Position numbers and translations under genes: made by a program. The notes below the pieces were generated by a model. That model saw nothing but the letters and a program-made list of their open reading frames with translations, was not told the DNA's origin and did not search any database. A stretch of 39,918 nt of DNA from Bacteroidota bacterium (GTDB lineage Bacteria; Bacteroidota; Bacteroidia; Flavobacteriales_D; Crocinitomicaceae). The stretch is from contig JAJRQQ010000098.1 of the NCBI GenBank assembly GCA_024280155.1, positions 1-39,918 on the forward strand, given 5' to 3'. Positions within the stretch are counted from its first letter, which is position 1, and every line of letters begins with the position of its first letter. Positions 22,883-31,998 of this stretch are shown in pieces.

Positions 22883-25060
22883 ATGGTAAAAACGAATATT
22901 AAAGGAGCCTTAAAAACTTTCTTTGGTTTTGATAGTTTCAAAGGTGATCAGGAAAGCGTTATTAAGAATGTCCTCGAAGGCAATAATACTTTTGTAATAA
23001 TGCCTACGGGAGGCGGTAAGTCAATGTGCTATCAGCTTCCAGCGTTAATGTCTGAAGGTACTGCGGTGATAGTTTCTCCACTTATTGCTCTCATGAAAAA
23101 CCAGGTGGATGCTATAAGAAGTGTGAGTACTGATGAGTCAATCGCTCATTTTTTGAACTCGTCTTTAAATAAAGGAGAAGCTGCAAAAGTGAAAAGTGAT
23201 ATCACTGAAGGGAAAACTAAATTGCTTTATGTTGCTCCAGAATCTTTAACGAAAGAAGAAAACATACAATTTTTTAAAGGAATTAATATTTCCTTCTTTG
23301 CCATTGATGAAGCGCATTGTATTTCTGAATGGGGACATGATTTTAGACCTGAATATCGGAGACTAAGAGAGATTTTTGAAGAAATAACTTCTGTACCTAT
23401 TATTGCACTGACAGCAACAGCTACACCAAAAGTTCAATATGATATTCAAAAAAACTTGAATATGTTGGATGCTAAAGTGTTCAAATCTTCATTTAATCGT
23501 GATCACCTATATTATCAAATTTTTCCTAAAAAAGAAGTCGAAAAGCAAATCATAAGATACATTCGTACAAAAGAAGGGAAAAGTGGAATTATTTATTGTT
23601 TAAGTAGAAAGAAGGTTGAAGAACTGGCTGAATTACTTCAAGTAAACGGAATTAAAGCCCTACCTTATCATGCTGGATTGGATGCTGGAACGCGTGCAAG
23701 ACATCAAGACATGTTTTTGATGGAAGATACAGATGTCATTGTTGCTACAATTGCTTTTGGCATGGGAATAGACAAACCAGATGTTCGTTTTGTTATTCAT
23801 CATGATATTCCAAAATCATTGGAGAGTTATTATCAAGAGACAGGCCGCGCTGGTCGTGATGGAGGGGAGGGAGAATGCATTTCTTTCTATCAATATAAGG
23901 ATATTGAGAAATTAGAAAAATTTCTTCAAGGAAAACCTGTGGCAGAACAAGAAATTGGAAGGCAATTGTTGAATGAAATGTCTGCATATGCTGAAACTTC
24001 TGTTTGTCGAAGAAAAATGATTCTTTATTATTTTGGGGAAGAGTTTGATGAAAATAACTGTAATAACTTGTGTGACAATTGTCGCCACCCTAAGGAAAAA
24101 CATGAAGGAAAAGACCGGGTATTGCATTTATTAGAAGCAGTTGATGCATTGAAAGAAACACAGAGATCAAAGCATTACTGCTTGTTTTTGGCGGGAATAA
24201 ATAAATCAGATATTCAAGCGTACAAACATGATAAACTCCCTAATTTTGGTGTCGGGAAAGATAAAGATGTTAATTTTTGGAATGCAGTTATCCGTCAAAC
24301 AGTTGTTGCTGGTCTGCTTTCAAAAGACATCGAATCGTATGGAGTACTTAAAATAACAAAGGCTGGTCGAGAGTTTCTATCCAAGCCAACTTCATTTATG
24401 TTGATTAAAGAGCATGATTATTTGGTGTCGAATGATGAAACTGTAATAACAAATACAGGAGGTGCAGCTTTTGATGAAGCCTTGTATAATCAATTGGTGG
24501 ATTTGAGGAAAAGCATCTCGAAACAGAAAGATATTCCGCCATTTGTTCTTTTTCAAGAGCCTTCCCTGAAGGACATGTGTTTTCAATATCCAATTACAAT
24601 AGAGGAGTTGACAAATGTCCAAGGAGTAGGGCATGGTAAAGCTTCACGGTATGGAGGGCCATTTGTCGCCTTGATAAAACGTTATGTAGAGGACAATGAA
24701 ATTGAGCGCCCACAAGATATGGTCGTGAAATCGATTGTTAAAAAATCAGGATTAAAGGTTCAGTTGATACAAAATATTGACCGTAAATTACCTTTGGAAG
24801 ATATTGGTGATGCACAGGGGAAAAGCATAGATGAAGTTATTGCTGAAATTGAACAGATTGTAACTTCAGGGACTCGAGTTAATATTAATTATTACATCGA
24901 TGATATCCTAGACTCAGATTCTCAAGAGGATATATATGAATACTTTTCTGAAGCAGAAACCGATGATTTACAAGCAGCTTACGATGAATTTGAAGGAGAG
25001 TTTTCTGAGGAGGAATTGAGGCTGATGCGAATTAAGTTTATGAGTGAGATGGCGAATTAA
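22883..25060 (+). CDS. recQ: ATP-dependent DNA helicase RecQ
   Basis: 725 residues. A 3'-5' helicase acting in recombination and fork repair. Motif I PTGGGKSMCYQLPAL, motif II IDEAHCISEWGHDFRP, motif III ALTATATPK, motif VI QETGRAGRDGGEGE. The RQC zinc cluster follows with C...C..C..C (VCRRKMILYYFGEE and NNLCDNCRHP), then a winged helix, an HRDC-like region (LRKSISKQKDIPPFVLFQ) and a C-terminal helix-turn-helix extension (about 610-670) with an acidic tail. The extra C-terminal part makes it longer than E. coli RecQ, as is usual in Bacteroidota. Single-gene unit. Confidence 0.96.
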   Translation: MVKTNIKGALKTFFGFDSFKGDQESVIKNVLEGNNTFVIMPTGGGKSMCYQLPALMSEGTAVIVSPLIALMKNQVDAIRSVSTDESIAHFLNSSLNKGEAAKVKSDITEGKTKLLYVAPESLTKEENIQFFKGINISFFAIDEAHCISEWGHDFRPEYRRLREIFEEITSVPIIALTATATPKVQYDIQKNLNMLDAKVFKSSFNRDHLYYQIFPKKEVEKQIIRYIRTKEGKSGIIYCLSRKKVEELAELLQVNGIKALPYHAGLDAGTRARHQDMFLMEDTDVIVATIAFGMGIDKPDVRFVIHHDIPKSLESYYQETGRAGRDGGEGECISFYQYKDIEKLEKFLQGKPVAEQEIGRQLLNEMSAYAETSVCRRKMILYYFGEEFDENNCNNLCDNCRHPKEKHEGKDRVLHLLEAVDALKETQRSKHYCLFLAGINKSDIQAYKHDKLPNFGVGKDKDVNFWNAVIRQTVVAGLLSKDIESYGVLKITKAGREFLSKPTSFMLIKEHDYLVSNDETVITNTGGAAFDEALYNQLVDLRKSISKQKDIPPFVLFQEPSLKDMCFQYPITIEELTNVQGVGHGKASRYGGPFVALIKRYVEDNEIERPQDMVVKSIVKKSGLKVQLIQNIDRKLPLEDIGDAQGKSIDEVIAEIEQIVTSGTRVNINYYIDDILDSDSQEDIYEYFSEAETDDLQAAYDEFEGEFSEEELRLMRIKFMSEMAN

Positions 25061-25080
25061 ATTAATGTTTTTTAATTTGA

Positions 25081-25506
25081 TTATTTTGCTAAAATAAAAT
25101 GATGTACTCCGAATTCGTCCTGGGTTAGCATTTTTATTTGGTCTTTATTTATTAAAAGAATCCGATTTTTTTCAAAAGTAGAAATACTCCCGTCTGAATT
25201 CATTCTGTTTAAAATGAAATGCTCCCCATCATTCTCCACTTTATACTCACCAAAATCATTTTTAGAATTGACTTGACCAGAAACAACATAAGTCATGTCT
25301 AACTGATAAGAACAAAACTCATTTTTGCAATTTTCCAACTGGAAAGTTCCTTTAGCATCATATTTATAGGACAATCCTGAAAAGTTTTGAAAAGTGTAGC
25401 TGTATATCTTCCATTCTCCAGTTAGTTTTTTTAGAACACTTTTTTGTTTATTACAAGCTATAAGTCCTGAAATCAGAATTAAAAAAATGAATAAATTGTT
25501 TTTCAT
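25081..25506 (-). CDS. Lipocalin-like lipoprotein, unknown function
   Basis: 141 residues. The signal peptide MKNNLFIFLILISGLIAC ends in a lipobox with Cys 18. The mature part begins LTGEWKIYSYTF and alternates short strands, like the small lipocalin-like domains common in Bacteroidota (DUF4923/lipocalin_5-type); the assignment is by overall look only. It lies 24 bases after the M20 peptidase stop, so it may be the last gene of that operon. Confidence 0.7.
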   Translation of the reverse strand: MKNNLFIFLILISGLIACNKQKSVLKKLTGEWKIYSYTFQNFSGLSYKYDAKGTFQLENCKNEFCSYQLDMTYVVSGQVNSKNDFGEYKVENDGEHFILNRMNSDGSISTFEKNRILLINKDQIKMLTQDEFGVHHFILAK

Positions 25507-25529
25507 GTTTCTAGATTTTTATTTCTTTT

Positions 25530-26720
25530 TTAAGAAAATACAGACAAACACATAGTTTGTATACCAATTTTCAGAGCATCGTCGTCAATATTAAATTTGG
25601 AAGTGTGGACTCCGTGAGTTATACCTTTACTTTCATTGCGAACACCTAGCCTGAAAAAACAAACGGGTACTATTTGAGAATAAAAAGAGAAATCTTCAGC
25701 AGTTAAACGAATTGGTAATTCAACTACATTTTCACTCCCTAGAAATTCAACTGTTTTTGTACGGAGTGATTGTGTAAGTTTAGGATTGTTTTCTAAATAA
25801 GGATAACCTTTGCTTATTGTAACTTCCGCTTTTCCCCCCACAGAATTGGCAATCAATTCAGCACTGTTTATTATCAATTTTAATGCTTCTTCACGCCATT
25901 CTTCATTCATTGTTCGGAATGTGCCTTTTAAATATGCTTTTTCTGGAATAACATTGGTAGCTCCTAATGCTTCAAAATGCCCAAAAGAAAGTACGCAAGG
26001 AATTTTAGGGTCACATTTACGGCTAACAATTTGTTGAAGGTTTAAGATCATTGATGAGCCAATAACGATTGGATCAATGCACTGATGTGGCAATGCACCA
26101 TGTCCACCTTTGCCGTGAATTGTAATGTAAATCTCATCACAAGAAGCCATGTAGATTCCTTCTTTGAAACCGACTTTTCCAACTTCTAAATCTGGAAAAA
26201 CATGCAATGCATACATTTCTTTTACTGTAGGATTTTCCATTACACCATCTGCAATCATATATGTTGCACCTCCTGGGTTTTTTTCTTCACCGGGCTGAAA
26301 AATTAGTTTTACAGGATGAGGAAGTTGGTTTTTTAATTCAAATAAAATCTCAGCAGTCCCTAAAAGAATTGAAGTGTGAACGTCGTGACCACATGCGTGC
26401 ATTGTTCCATCATTCTTAGATTTGAATGAGAGATCATTTTCTTCTTGAATAGGAAGAGCGTCTAAATCAGCTCTCAATGCGATGCATTCATCATCTATTT
26501 TGTGATGAGTACCTCGAATAATGGCTACGATTCCTGTTTTACCGATGCCAGTTTCATGCTCTACCCCAATTCTTTCCAATTCTTTTGAAACAAACTTCAT
26601 CGTCTCATATTCTTCATAAGAAAGTTCAGGATTGGCGTGAATATATTCACGTATTCTCTTTACATCTTGAAAAATATTTTCAGTCTTTTCAAGAATAATG
26701 TTTTTTAATTCAAGATTCAT
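25530..26720 (-). CDS. M20 family amidohydrolase (N-acyl-amino-acid/hippurate hydrolase type)
   Basis: About 396 residues, two-metal M20D-type amidohydrolase cleaving N-acyl amino acids. Metal ligands sit in HACGHDVHTSILLG (Cys, His), PGEEKNPGGA (Glu pair), ALHVFPDLEVG (His), and ITHGVHTSKFNID near the end. The dimerisation domain contains HGKGGHGALPHQCIDPI. A start four codons further upstream (26732) is also open; I prefer ATG 26720 because family members begin at the NLELKN-like segment. It overlaps the 3' end of the TauE/SafE gene, indicating translational coupling. There is no signal peptide, so it is cytoplasmic. Confidence 0.9.
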   Translation of the reverse strand: MNLELKNIILEKTENIFQDVKRIREYIHANPELSYEEYETMKFVSKELERIGVEHETGIGKTGIVAIIRGTHHKIDDECIALRADLDALPIQEENDLSFKSKNDGTMHACGHDVHTSILLGTAEILFELKNQLPHPVKLIFQPGEEKNPGGATYMIADGVMENPTVKEMYALHVFPDLEVGKVGFKEGIYMASCDEIYITIHGKGGHGALPHQCIDPIVIGSSMILNLQQIVSRKCDPKIPCVLSFGHFEALGATNVIPEKAYLKGTFRTMNEEWREEALKLIINSAELIANSVGGKAEVTISKGYPYLENNPKLTQSLRTKTVEFLGSENVVELPIRLTAEDFSFYSQIVPVCFFRLGVRNESKGITHGVHTSKFNIDDDALKIGIQTMCLSVFS

Positions 26721-27102
26721 TGGATAGCCCATTTATACCCGAAAGTAGAAGTTTAATAGAGACAACGGCCATTATTCCACCGAAAATTAATTTGACAATT
26801 GAAGGGGAAATCTTTAGCGCAAGTTTTGAACCAATGTAACCACCAATAACAAATGTAAGTGCGATTATTAATCCAAATTTCCAATCCATTTGACCACTTT
26901 TTGAGTAGTTGATAACGGCAAAGATGCCAACCGGTAGAAGTAAGACGAATAAACTTGTACCTTGCGCTTCGTGTTGTGACATTCCTAAGAAATAAACAAG
27001 CGCAGGTACAATTAAGATCCCACCACCAACACCTACAAATCCACTGAGAATTCCTGCAAGAATTCCAATTAGAACTAAAATGATGATTGTTTGTGTTGTC
27101 AT
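26710..27102 (-). CDS. Half-size TauE/SafE membrane protein
   Basis: 130 residues with four predicted membrane helices and one copy of the family's glycine-rich turn (LSGFVGVGGGILIVPALVYF), ending IGSKLALKISPSIVKLIFG. This is half the length of classical TauE/SafE transporters (compare the full-length protein at 8078-8862), so it would have to work as a dimer. Such single-half forms are common in Bacteroidota. There is no frame sign of a lost second half: the stop is followed at once by the overlapping M20 gene. The substrate is unknown. Confidence 0.82.
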   Translation of the reverse strand: MTTQTIIILVLIGILAGILSGFVGVGGGILIVPALVYFLGMSQHEAQGTSLFVLLLPVGIFAVINYSKSGQMDWKFGLIIALTFVIGGYIGSKLALKISPSIVKLIFGGIMAVVSIKLLLSGINGLSNES

Positions 27103-27145
27103 ATTAATGATAAAGATAATTAAATCTATCTATTTTGCTAAACTC

Positions 27146-28111
27146 TTATTGAACGAGTAAGTTACATCCCCTTACGTCAGAATGGTCAAATCGTCCCATA
27201 ATTTTAAATCCCTCACTTGTTTTTTTTCCTAAATCTTGGGTTGCAATAAAAGAACAACTGTATAAATTGGCTAAATCAATGACGTTAATTCCACCAGTTT
27301 TTTCATCTAGAATATACGAAAAAGGGTCGTTAGTTTGCCTTATGAGTATTTTCATAATTGGACTAGTTCTGAAAATTTCATCAGCTGTACTGTATGCTTG
27401 CGATAAGAGCTCTGTCATTCCATACTCGGAAAATATCATTTCAGTTTTTAGCCCATTACGAAGAATTTGATGCAATTCAGCCTTGGTAATTTCTTTTCTT
27501 CGACCTTTCATTCCTCCAGTTTCTATGATAGTTGCTTTTTGAAATACATATTCGGATTCTGATAAATCAATTAATGCGTATGAAACACCAAATAGAATCA
27601 CTTTTTTACCTTCTTTAACTGCTTTTAGGTAATGAGAGTGTAACTTGTGAAAATCATCGAGAATAAAACCAGATAATTTATCATTGGATTGTTCGATGAA
27701 ATCATTGACCATATAGACCAAACTTGATTCCCCTTGTTCTAAATAATTTGGTAAGAGTGCTAATACAACGGTATTTTGAATTTCACCAATTATTTTTTCA
27801 TAATTAAAGCGAAATGATTTTTCGTACAAAGATTTTTTTGCAACAAAATGTTTCGATCTTATTCCTCCTGTTCCGCTTGATTTAAAAACAATTTCAGAAG
27901 ACATTTTTTCTGTAATAATTTCATGAGTCTTAAAGAATTCAATAGGTAGAAAAGGGATTTCGTAAATATTAGTAGGAGTTTTCCAATTTAAAAATTCGAC
28001 ATACTTCCGATAGATGTCACAATTTTTTATTTGCAAATGAAAAACCTTCAATGCCGTTTTTTCAAATTCTTCTTCAGAATTAATGGAGAAAATTTGATCG
28101 ATTAATTGCAT
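27146..28111 (-). CDS. LuxE-like acyl-protein synthetase / adenylate-forming protein
   Basis: 321 residues. It resembles LuxE, which activates fatty acids as acyl-AMP in the bioluminescence fatty-acid reductase, and related phenylacetate-CoA-ligase-like enzymes. Visible blocks: IYEIPFLPIEFFKTHEI, the phosphate-binding loop FKSSGTGGIRSKH, and the adenylate-binding FSEYGMTELLSQAYS. No luxC or luxD is present, so luminescence is not implied. In Bacteroidota, lone LuxE homologues often sit with surface-polysaccharide or lipid genes. Its stop codon is followed by 43 bases before the TauE/SafE start; its start overlaps the last base of the transporter gene. Confidence 0.82.
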   Translation of the reverse strand: MQLIDQIFSINSEEEFEKTALKVFHLQIKNCDIYRKYVEFLNWKTPTNIYEIPFLPIEFFKTHEIITEKMSSEIVFKSSGTGGIRSKHFVAKKSLYEKSFRFNYEKIIGEIQNTVVLALLPNYLEQGESSLVYMVNDFIEQSNDKLSGFILDDFHKLHSHYLKAVKEGKKVILFGVSYALIDLSESEYVFQKATIIETGGMKGRRKEITKAELHQILRNGLKTEMIFSEYGMTELLSQAYSTADEIFRTSPIMKILIRQTNDPFSYILDEKTGGINVIDLANLYSCSFIATQDLGKKTSEGFKIMGRFDHSDVRGCNLLVQ

Positions 28112-29352
28112 TAGTGTTTAATTTCTAATTCTTCGTTTGGATTATGTTTGTATTTGAATACAATTGCGAATATGAGCATGACTACTAATGAATATCCAGC
28201 AAAAATAAACCAAATATTTGTCCAATCCCTAACGTCATCAACAGTAAATAAATCCACGATGTACCCACTGCCGTATGCGCCAATGATAGCTCCAAGTCCG
28301 TTTGTCATGAGCATACATAACCCTTCTGAACTTGAACGGATTGATTGGTCTGCTTCTGTTTCGATAAAAAGTGAACCTGAGATGTTGAAAAAATCAAAAG
28401 CCATACCGTAAACAATCATTGAAAGCGTTAGGAAGATTGCTCCAGTTCCAGGGTCCCCTATTCCAAATAAAGCAAATCTTAAGACCCAAGCAAACATACT
28501 CATTAGCATTACCTTTTTAATGCCAAATTTCTTTAAAAAGTAAGGGATAGTCAAGATAAAAAGTGTTTCTGAAACCATTGATAGTGTAATGAACATCAAA
28601 GAATGTTCAACAATAAAATAGCCGTCATAATTAATGGTGAAATCTCTTAGAAAGCCATCACCCCACATGTTTGATATCTGTAAAACACAGCCTAAAAGCA
28701 TCGAGAAGACAAGAAAGATAGCCACTTTCTTTTTCTTGAAAAGCACAAAAGCATCTAATCCAAATTGCTGAACGAGAGTTTTATTTTTATTTGCTTTAGA
28801 TGGTTTGACTGAAGGTAAAGTAAAAGCAAAAACACCTAGAAGTATAGATGCTACTGCACTTATTATATATTGGTAATGAGTGATTCCAAGATCGAGCATG
28901 TCAACTGTCCAAACGGCAAAGATGAAACCAACAGTTCCCCAAACTCTAATTTTCGGGAAGACATTAACAATGTCTTCATCCTCTTTTTCTAAAATAGCAT
29001 ACGATAAAGAGTTTGTTAATGCAATTGTTGGCATATAAAACATTGAAGCTAAAAATACGATTGGATAAAAAGCAGAGAATGACGTTTGGGTTGAAAGTAA
29101 AATAAGTAAACCACCTAAGATAATATGACTTGTACCTAAAACGCGTTCTGTGTTTACCCACTTGTCAGCAACAATGCCGAGTAACGCAGGCATAAATAAT
29201 GAGGCAAAACCCATAGTGCCATAAACTGCTCCAATCTGTATACCTGTGAATCCAAGAGTTGCCCCAAGGTATGAACCTGTTGATAGTAGCCAAGCCCCCC
29301 AGGTGAAGTATTGAAGAAAATTTAAAATTGTTAGTCTGAGTTTAATTCCCAT
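28111..29352 (-). CDS. NupG-like MFS transporter (nucleoside:H+ symporter family)
   Basis: 413 residues with 12 predicted membrane helices. The start, MGIKLRLTILNFLQYFTWGA, and the following IGAVYGTMGFASLFMPALLGIVADKW match the NHS/NupG group of major facilitator proteins, which import nucleosides with protons. The mid-protein cytoplasmic loop (PSVKPSKANKNKTLVQQ) separates two six-helix halves. The GSLFIETEADQSIRSSSEGL segment in the second half is conserved in the group. The adjacent LuxE-like gene overlaps by one base, so they are co-translated. Substrate is by family only. Confidence 0.88.
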   Translation of the reverse strand: MGIKLRLTILNFLQYFTWGAWLLSTGSYLGATLGFTGIQIGAVYGTMGFASLFMPALLGIVADKWVNTERVLGTSHIILGGLLILLSTQTSFSAFYPIVFLASMFYMPTIALTNSLSYAILEKEDEDIVNVFPKIRVWGTVGFIFAVWTVDMLDLGITHYQYIISAVASILLGVFAFTLPSVKPSKANKNKTLVQQFGLDAFVLFKKKKVAIFLVFSMLLGCVLQISNMWGDGFLRDFTINYDGYFIVEHSLMFITLSMVSETLFILTIPYFLKKFGIKKVMLMSMFAWVLRFALFGIGDPGTGAIFLTLSMIVYGMAFDFFNISGSLFIETEADQSIRSSSEGLCMLMTNGLGAIIGAYGSGYIVDLFTVDDVRDWTNIWFIFAGYSLVVMLIFAIVFKYKHNPNEELEIKH

Positions 29353-29386
29353 GGGCTTGTAGTTTTAGGTTGCAGTTTTTGTTGAG

Positions 29387-29974
29387 TTATTGTTCTTTGT
29401 CTCGTTTTTTTATCTCATCCCTAATTTTTGAAGCAAGTTCATAGTCTTCATTTTCAATAGCGATGTCTAGTTCTTTTTTAAGTTCGTCTGTACTTTTAGC
29501 ATCGATTGTATCATTCTTTAGATCATCAATAGCTTCACTTAAAATATCATCTTCTTCGGGGTCTTCATCGAGTAGAACTCCAGCACTTGATAGGATTTCT
29601 TCTGTTGTGTAGATAGGAGCATTAAAACGGACTCCGATAGCTATAGCATCAGAGGTTCTGGCATCAATCTCAACGGTTTCACCATCTCTGGTGCAGATTA
29701 ATTTAGCAAAGAAAACTCCTTCGCTAAGATTATGAATATATATTTCTTTGATATTTATTTTAAATGCGGTTGAAAATGTTTTAAATAAATCATGTGTTAA
29801 TGGGCGAGAAGGTGTCATTTTTTCAAGTTCAACAGCTATTGCTTGTGCCTCAAATCCGCCAATAATAATAGGCAACCTCCTAAAGCCTTCTTTTTCAGAA
29901 AGCACTAGAGCATATGCGCCAGACTGAGTTTGGCTGTATGAAAGTCCAATTATTTTAAGTTCTATTCTATCCAT
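29387..29974 (-). CDS. Bifunctional nuclease (DUF151) domain protein with UVR motif
   Basis: 195 residues. The N-terminal ~135 residues are the BFN/DUF151 domain: VLSEKEGFRRLPIIIGGFEA, MTPSRPLTHDLF, and IDARTSDAIAIGVRFNAPIY. The tail (ELKKELDIAIENEDYELASK) is a UVR motif, as in UvrB/UvrC and in many Bacteroidota DUF151 proteins. DUF151 proteins in plants and Thermotoga have been linked to nuclease activity; the role in bacteria of this group is not established. A terminator of the etf operon lies just upstream, so this gene starts independently. Confidence 0.87.
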   Translation of the reverse strand: MDRIELKIIGLSYSQTQSGAYALVLSEKEGFRRLPIIIGGFEAQAIAVELEKMTPSRPLTHDLFKTFSTAFKINIKEIYIHNLSEGVFFAKLICTRDGETVEIDARTSDAIAIGVRFNAPIYTTEEILSSAGVLLDEDPEEDDILSEAIDDLKNDTIDAKSTDELKKELDIAIENEDYELASKIRDEIKKRDKEQ

Positions 29975-29993
29975 TGTATTCGTTTCTTTCGAT

Positions 29994-30029
29994 AAAAAGA
30001 AATAGGAAGCAAAAAGTTTTGCTTCCTAT
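29994..30029 (-). terminator. Terminator of the etfBA operon
   Basis: A perfect 13-bp inverted repeat, ATAGGAAGCAAAA (30002-30014) and TTTTGCTTCCTAT (30017-30029), with a 2-base spacer. On the minus strand it is followed by a T-rich run (29998-29994). A second weaker hairpin (GAGGAT...ATCCTC, 30043-30067) precedes it. Confidence 0.8.
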
Positions 30030-30077
30030 AATCAAAATCTCTTCGAGGATAAAATTAATATTAATCCTCAATAATTC

Positions 30078-31016
30078 TTAATTTGATGCTTTGAATTTTT
30101 TAATTGCTTCAGTTAATTTAGGAATAACTTCAAAAGCATCACCTAAAACACCATAATCTGCAGCTTTAAAAAATGGCGCTTCTTCATCTGTATTAATTAC
30201 GACGATTACTTTAGATCCATTTACACCGGCAAGATGCTGAATTGCACCTGAAATTCCTGCTGCAATGTACAAGTTTGGACGAATTGCTACACCTGTTTGG
30301 CCAACGTGTTCATGGTGAGGTCTCCATCCGATATCAGCTACAGGACGTGAACAAGCAGTTGCTGCTCCTAATTCTTTTGCTAAATCTTCTATCATTCCCC
30401 AGTTTTCTGAACCTTTCAATCCTCTTCCTGCAGAAACAACAATCTCAGCTTCGGGTAATGGAATTTCACCTTCAGGTTTCTTTGTTTCTAGTAATGTGAT
30501 TTTTGCATCTCCAGCATTACCATTGTATTCTTCTACTGAACAAGATGAACCATTTTCTTCAGGCTGGAAGCTATTTGGTAATAATGAAATAATTTTCTTT
30601 GAAGAGTTTATTTTTACGTTTCCAAAAGCCTTACCTGAAAAGACATTAACTTTTATCGTATCTCCTGTAGGTACATCAATTGCACCTGAAATCAATCCGG
30701 CTTTCAATCTTACAGACAACCTTGGAGCAACTGCTTTAGCAACGAGGTCATGTGAAAAAATAACAGTATTTGCACTCTCTGAATCAACTGCAGAAGCAAT
30801 TAAACGAGTAAGTTGTTGTGGGTCGTCAGATTGGATTGATCGGTCAACCAATACTTTTGAAGCACCATATTCTCCCAGCTTTGAAAGAAGAGCATCATCT
30901 GCCGAACCTGAAGTTAATGCTATAACTTCTTGTCCTAATTTTTTTCCGTATGTGATAGCTTCGTATGCAGTTTTTGCAAGGCCATCACGACTATTAATAT
31001 ATACTAATGTTGACAT
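30078..31016 (-). CDS. etfA: Electron transfer flavoprotein alpha subunit
   Basis: 312 residues. EtfA pairs with EtfB to carry electrons from acyl-CoA dehydrogenases to the quinone pool through FAD. The C-terminal FAD domain shows the family block VSAGRGLKGSENWG, then AACSRPVADIGWRPHHEHVG and QTGVAIRPNLYIAAGISGAI, then VVINTDEEAPFFKAADYGV. The N-terminal half is the nucleotide-like fold shared with EtfB. The start at 31016 is 10 bases after the etfB stop, so they are one operon, closed by the hairpin at 29994-30029. Confidence 0.95.
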   Translation of the reverse strand: MSTLVYINSRDGLAKTAYEAITYGKKLGQEVIALTSGSADDALLSKLGEYGASKVLVDRSIQSDDPQQLTRLIASAVDSESANTVIFSHDLVAKAVAPRLSVRLKAGLISGAIDVPTGDTIKVNVFSGKAFGNVKINSSKKIISLLPNSFQPEENGSSCSVEEYNGNAGDAKITLLETKKPEGEIPLPEAEIVVSAGRGLKGSENWGMIEDLAKELGAATACSRPVADIGWRPHHEHVGQTGVAIRPNLYIAAGISGAIQHLAGVNGSKVIVVINTDEEAPFFKAADYGVLGDAFEVIPKLTEAIKKFKASN

Positions 31017-31026
31017 AATTTTCGTG

Positions 31027-31767
31027 TTAAATAACTTTCGCTTCTTGGTGTAACAATTGAACTAACTCATCCATGTTGTTTGGGTCAATCATTTTACAAG
31101 CTGATTTCGCATCAGGTAAAGTGTAACCTTCGTAAGTTGTAAGTGGAGTGACTTCAGTGGGAGCAATAACGTTCAAAGGTTTTGTTCTTGCAGCCATAAT
31201 TCCTCGCATGTTTGGAATTCTTTGTTCTGCCATTCCTTTTGCACATGAAATAACAGCAGGGAACTGAACCTCAACAACTTGAACGCCTCCGGCGATCTCA
31301 GTTTCTAAAGTTACTTTTGTACCGTCAACATCCATTTTACTTGCCAAAGACACAAAAGGTAAATCAATAGCTTCTGAAATCATACCCCCGACTTGAGAAC
31401 CATTGTAGTTAATGGTTTCTTTTCCTGTTAGAATCATGTCGTAACTTCCTTCTTTTGCTAATTCTGCAATTTGCATTGCAACGAAATAAGCATCTGTCGG
31501 TTCTGCATCAATGCGAGTAGCATCATCTGCACCAATTGCCAAAGCTTTACGAATAACAGCATCATCTTGATTGGTTCCAACAGTCACAATTGACACTGTT
31601 CCTCCATTTGCTTCTTTTAATTCAAGCCCTCTAACTAGCGCATACCATTCATCATACGGATTTACAATATATTGTACTCCATTCTCATCAAACTTCGTAT
31701 TACCATCCGTAAAGGCTACTTTAGAAGTTGTATCTGGAGATTTACTAATACAAACAAGTATTTTCAT
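31027..31767 (-). CDS. etfB: Electron transfer flavoprotein beta subunit
   Basis: 246 residues. Typical features: MKILVCISKSPDTTSKVAF at the start, YIVNPYDEWYALVRGLELKE, the AMP-binding block ALAIGADDATRIDAEP, the LTGKETINYNGSQVGGM segment, and the recognition-loop region MRGIMAARTKPL. It forms the heterodimer with EtfA encoded next. The 231-base gap to the divergent pdhB should hold both promoters. I found a good -7 element only for pdhB; on the etfB side the best match is one base off consensus. Confidence 0.95.
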   Translation of the reverse strand: MKILVCISKSPDTTSKVAFTDGNTKFDENGVQYIVNPYDEWYALVRGLELKEANGGTVSIVTVGTNQDDAVIRKALAIGADDATRIDAEPTDAYFVAMQIAELAKEGSYDMILTGKETINYNGSQVGGMISEAIDLPFVSLASKMDVDGTKVTLETEIAGGVQVVEVQFPAVISCAKGMAEQRIPNMRGIMAARTKPLNVIAPTEVTPLTTYEGYTLPDAKSACKMIDPNNMDELVQLLHQEAKVI

Positions 31768-31957
31768 AAGAAATATTTTACTTTTTTTTAATGGCTACGA
31801 ATTTAGTTATTTATTAGAGAATATATACCATAATTAACGGTTTTATTTTTCTAGAAATCGTGTGTACACATAGTAATTTAATTTTTTTCATTTTTGACAA
31901 AACGATGAGATTTCTTTTTTATGTAGATTTATACCAATATATTAAATGTAAATTTAG

Positions 31958-31965
31958 TATTTTTG
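31958..31965 (+). promoter_or_regulatory. -7 element TATTTTTG for pdhB
   Basis: TATTTTTG lies 33 bases before ATG 31999. A TTG box at the usual distance is not evident. Confidence 0.45.
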
Positions 31966-31998
31966 AAAACTCAATTTTAGATTAAAACAGAACTTAAT

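Noticed and set aside
27146-28111. Bioluminescence operon suggested by the LuxE-like gene
   Set aside because: No luxA, luxB, luxC or luxD is nearby, and lone LuxE-like proteins occur in non-luminous Bacteroidota.
30496-31053. Long plus-strand open frame antisense to etfA
   Set aside because: It lies wholly opposite a well-recognised etfA, has no promoter or family features, and long antisense frames are common opposite conserved genes.
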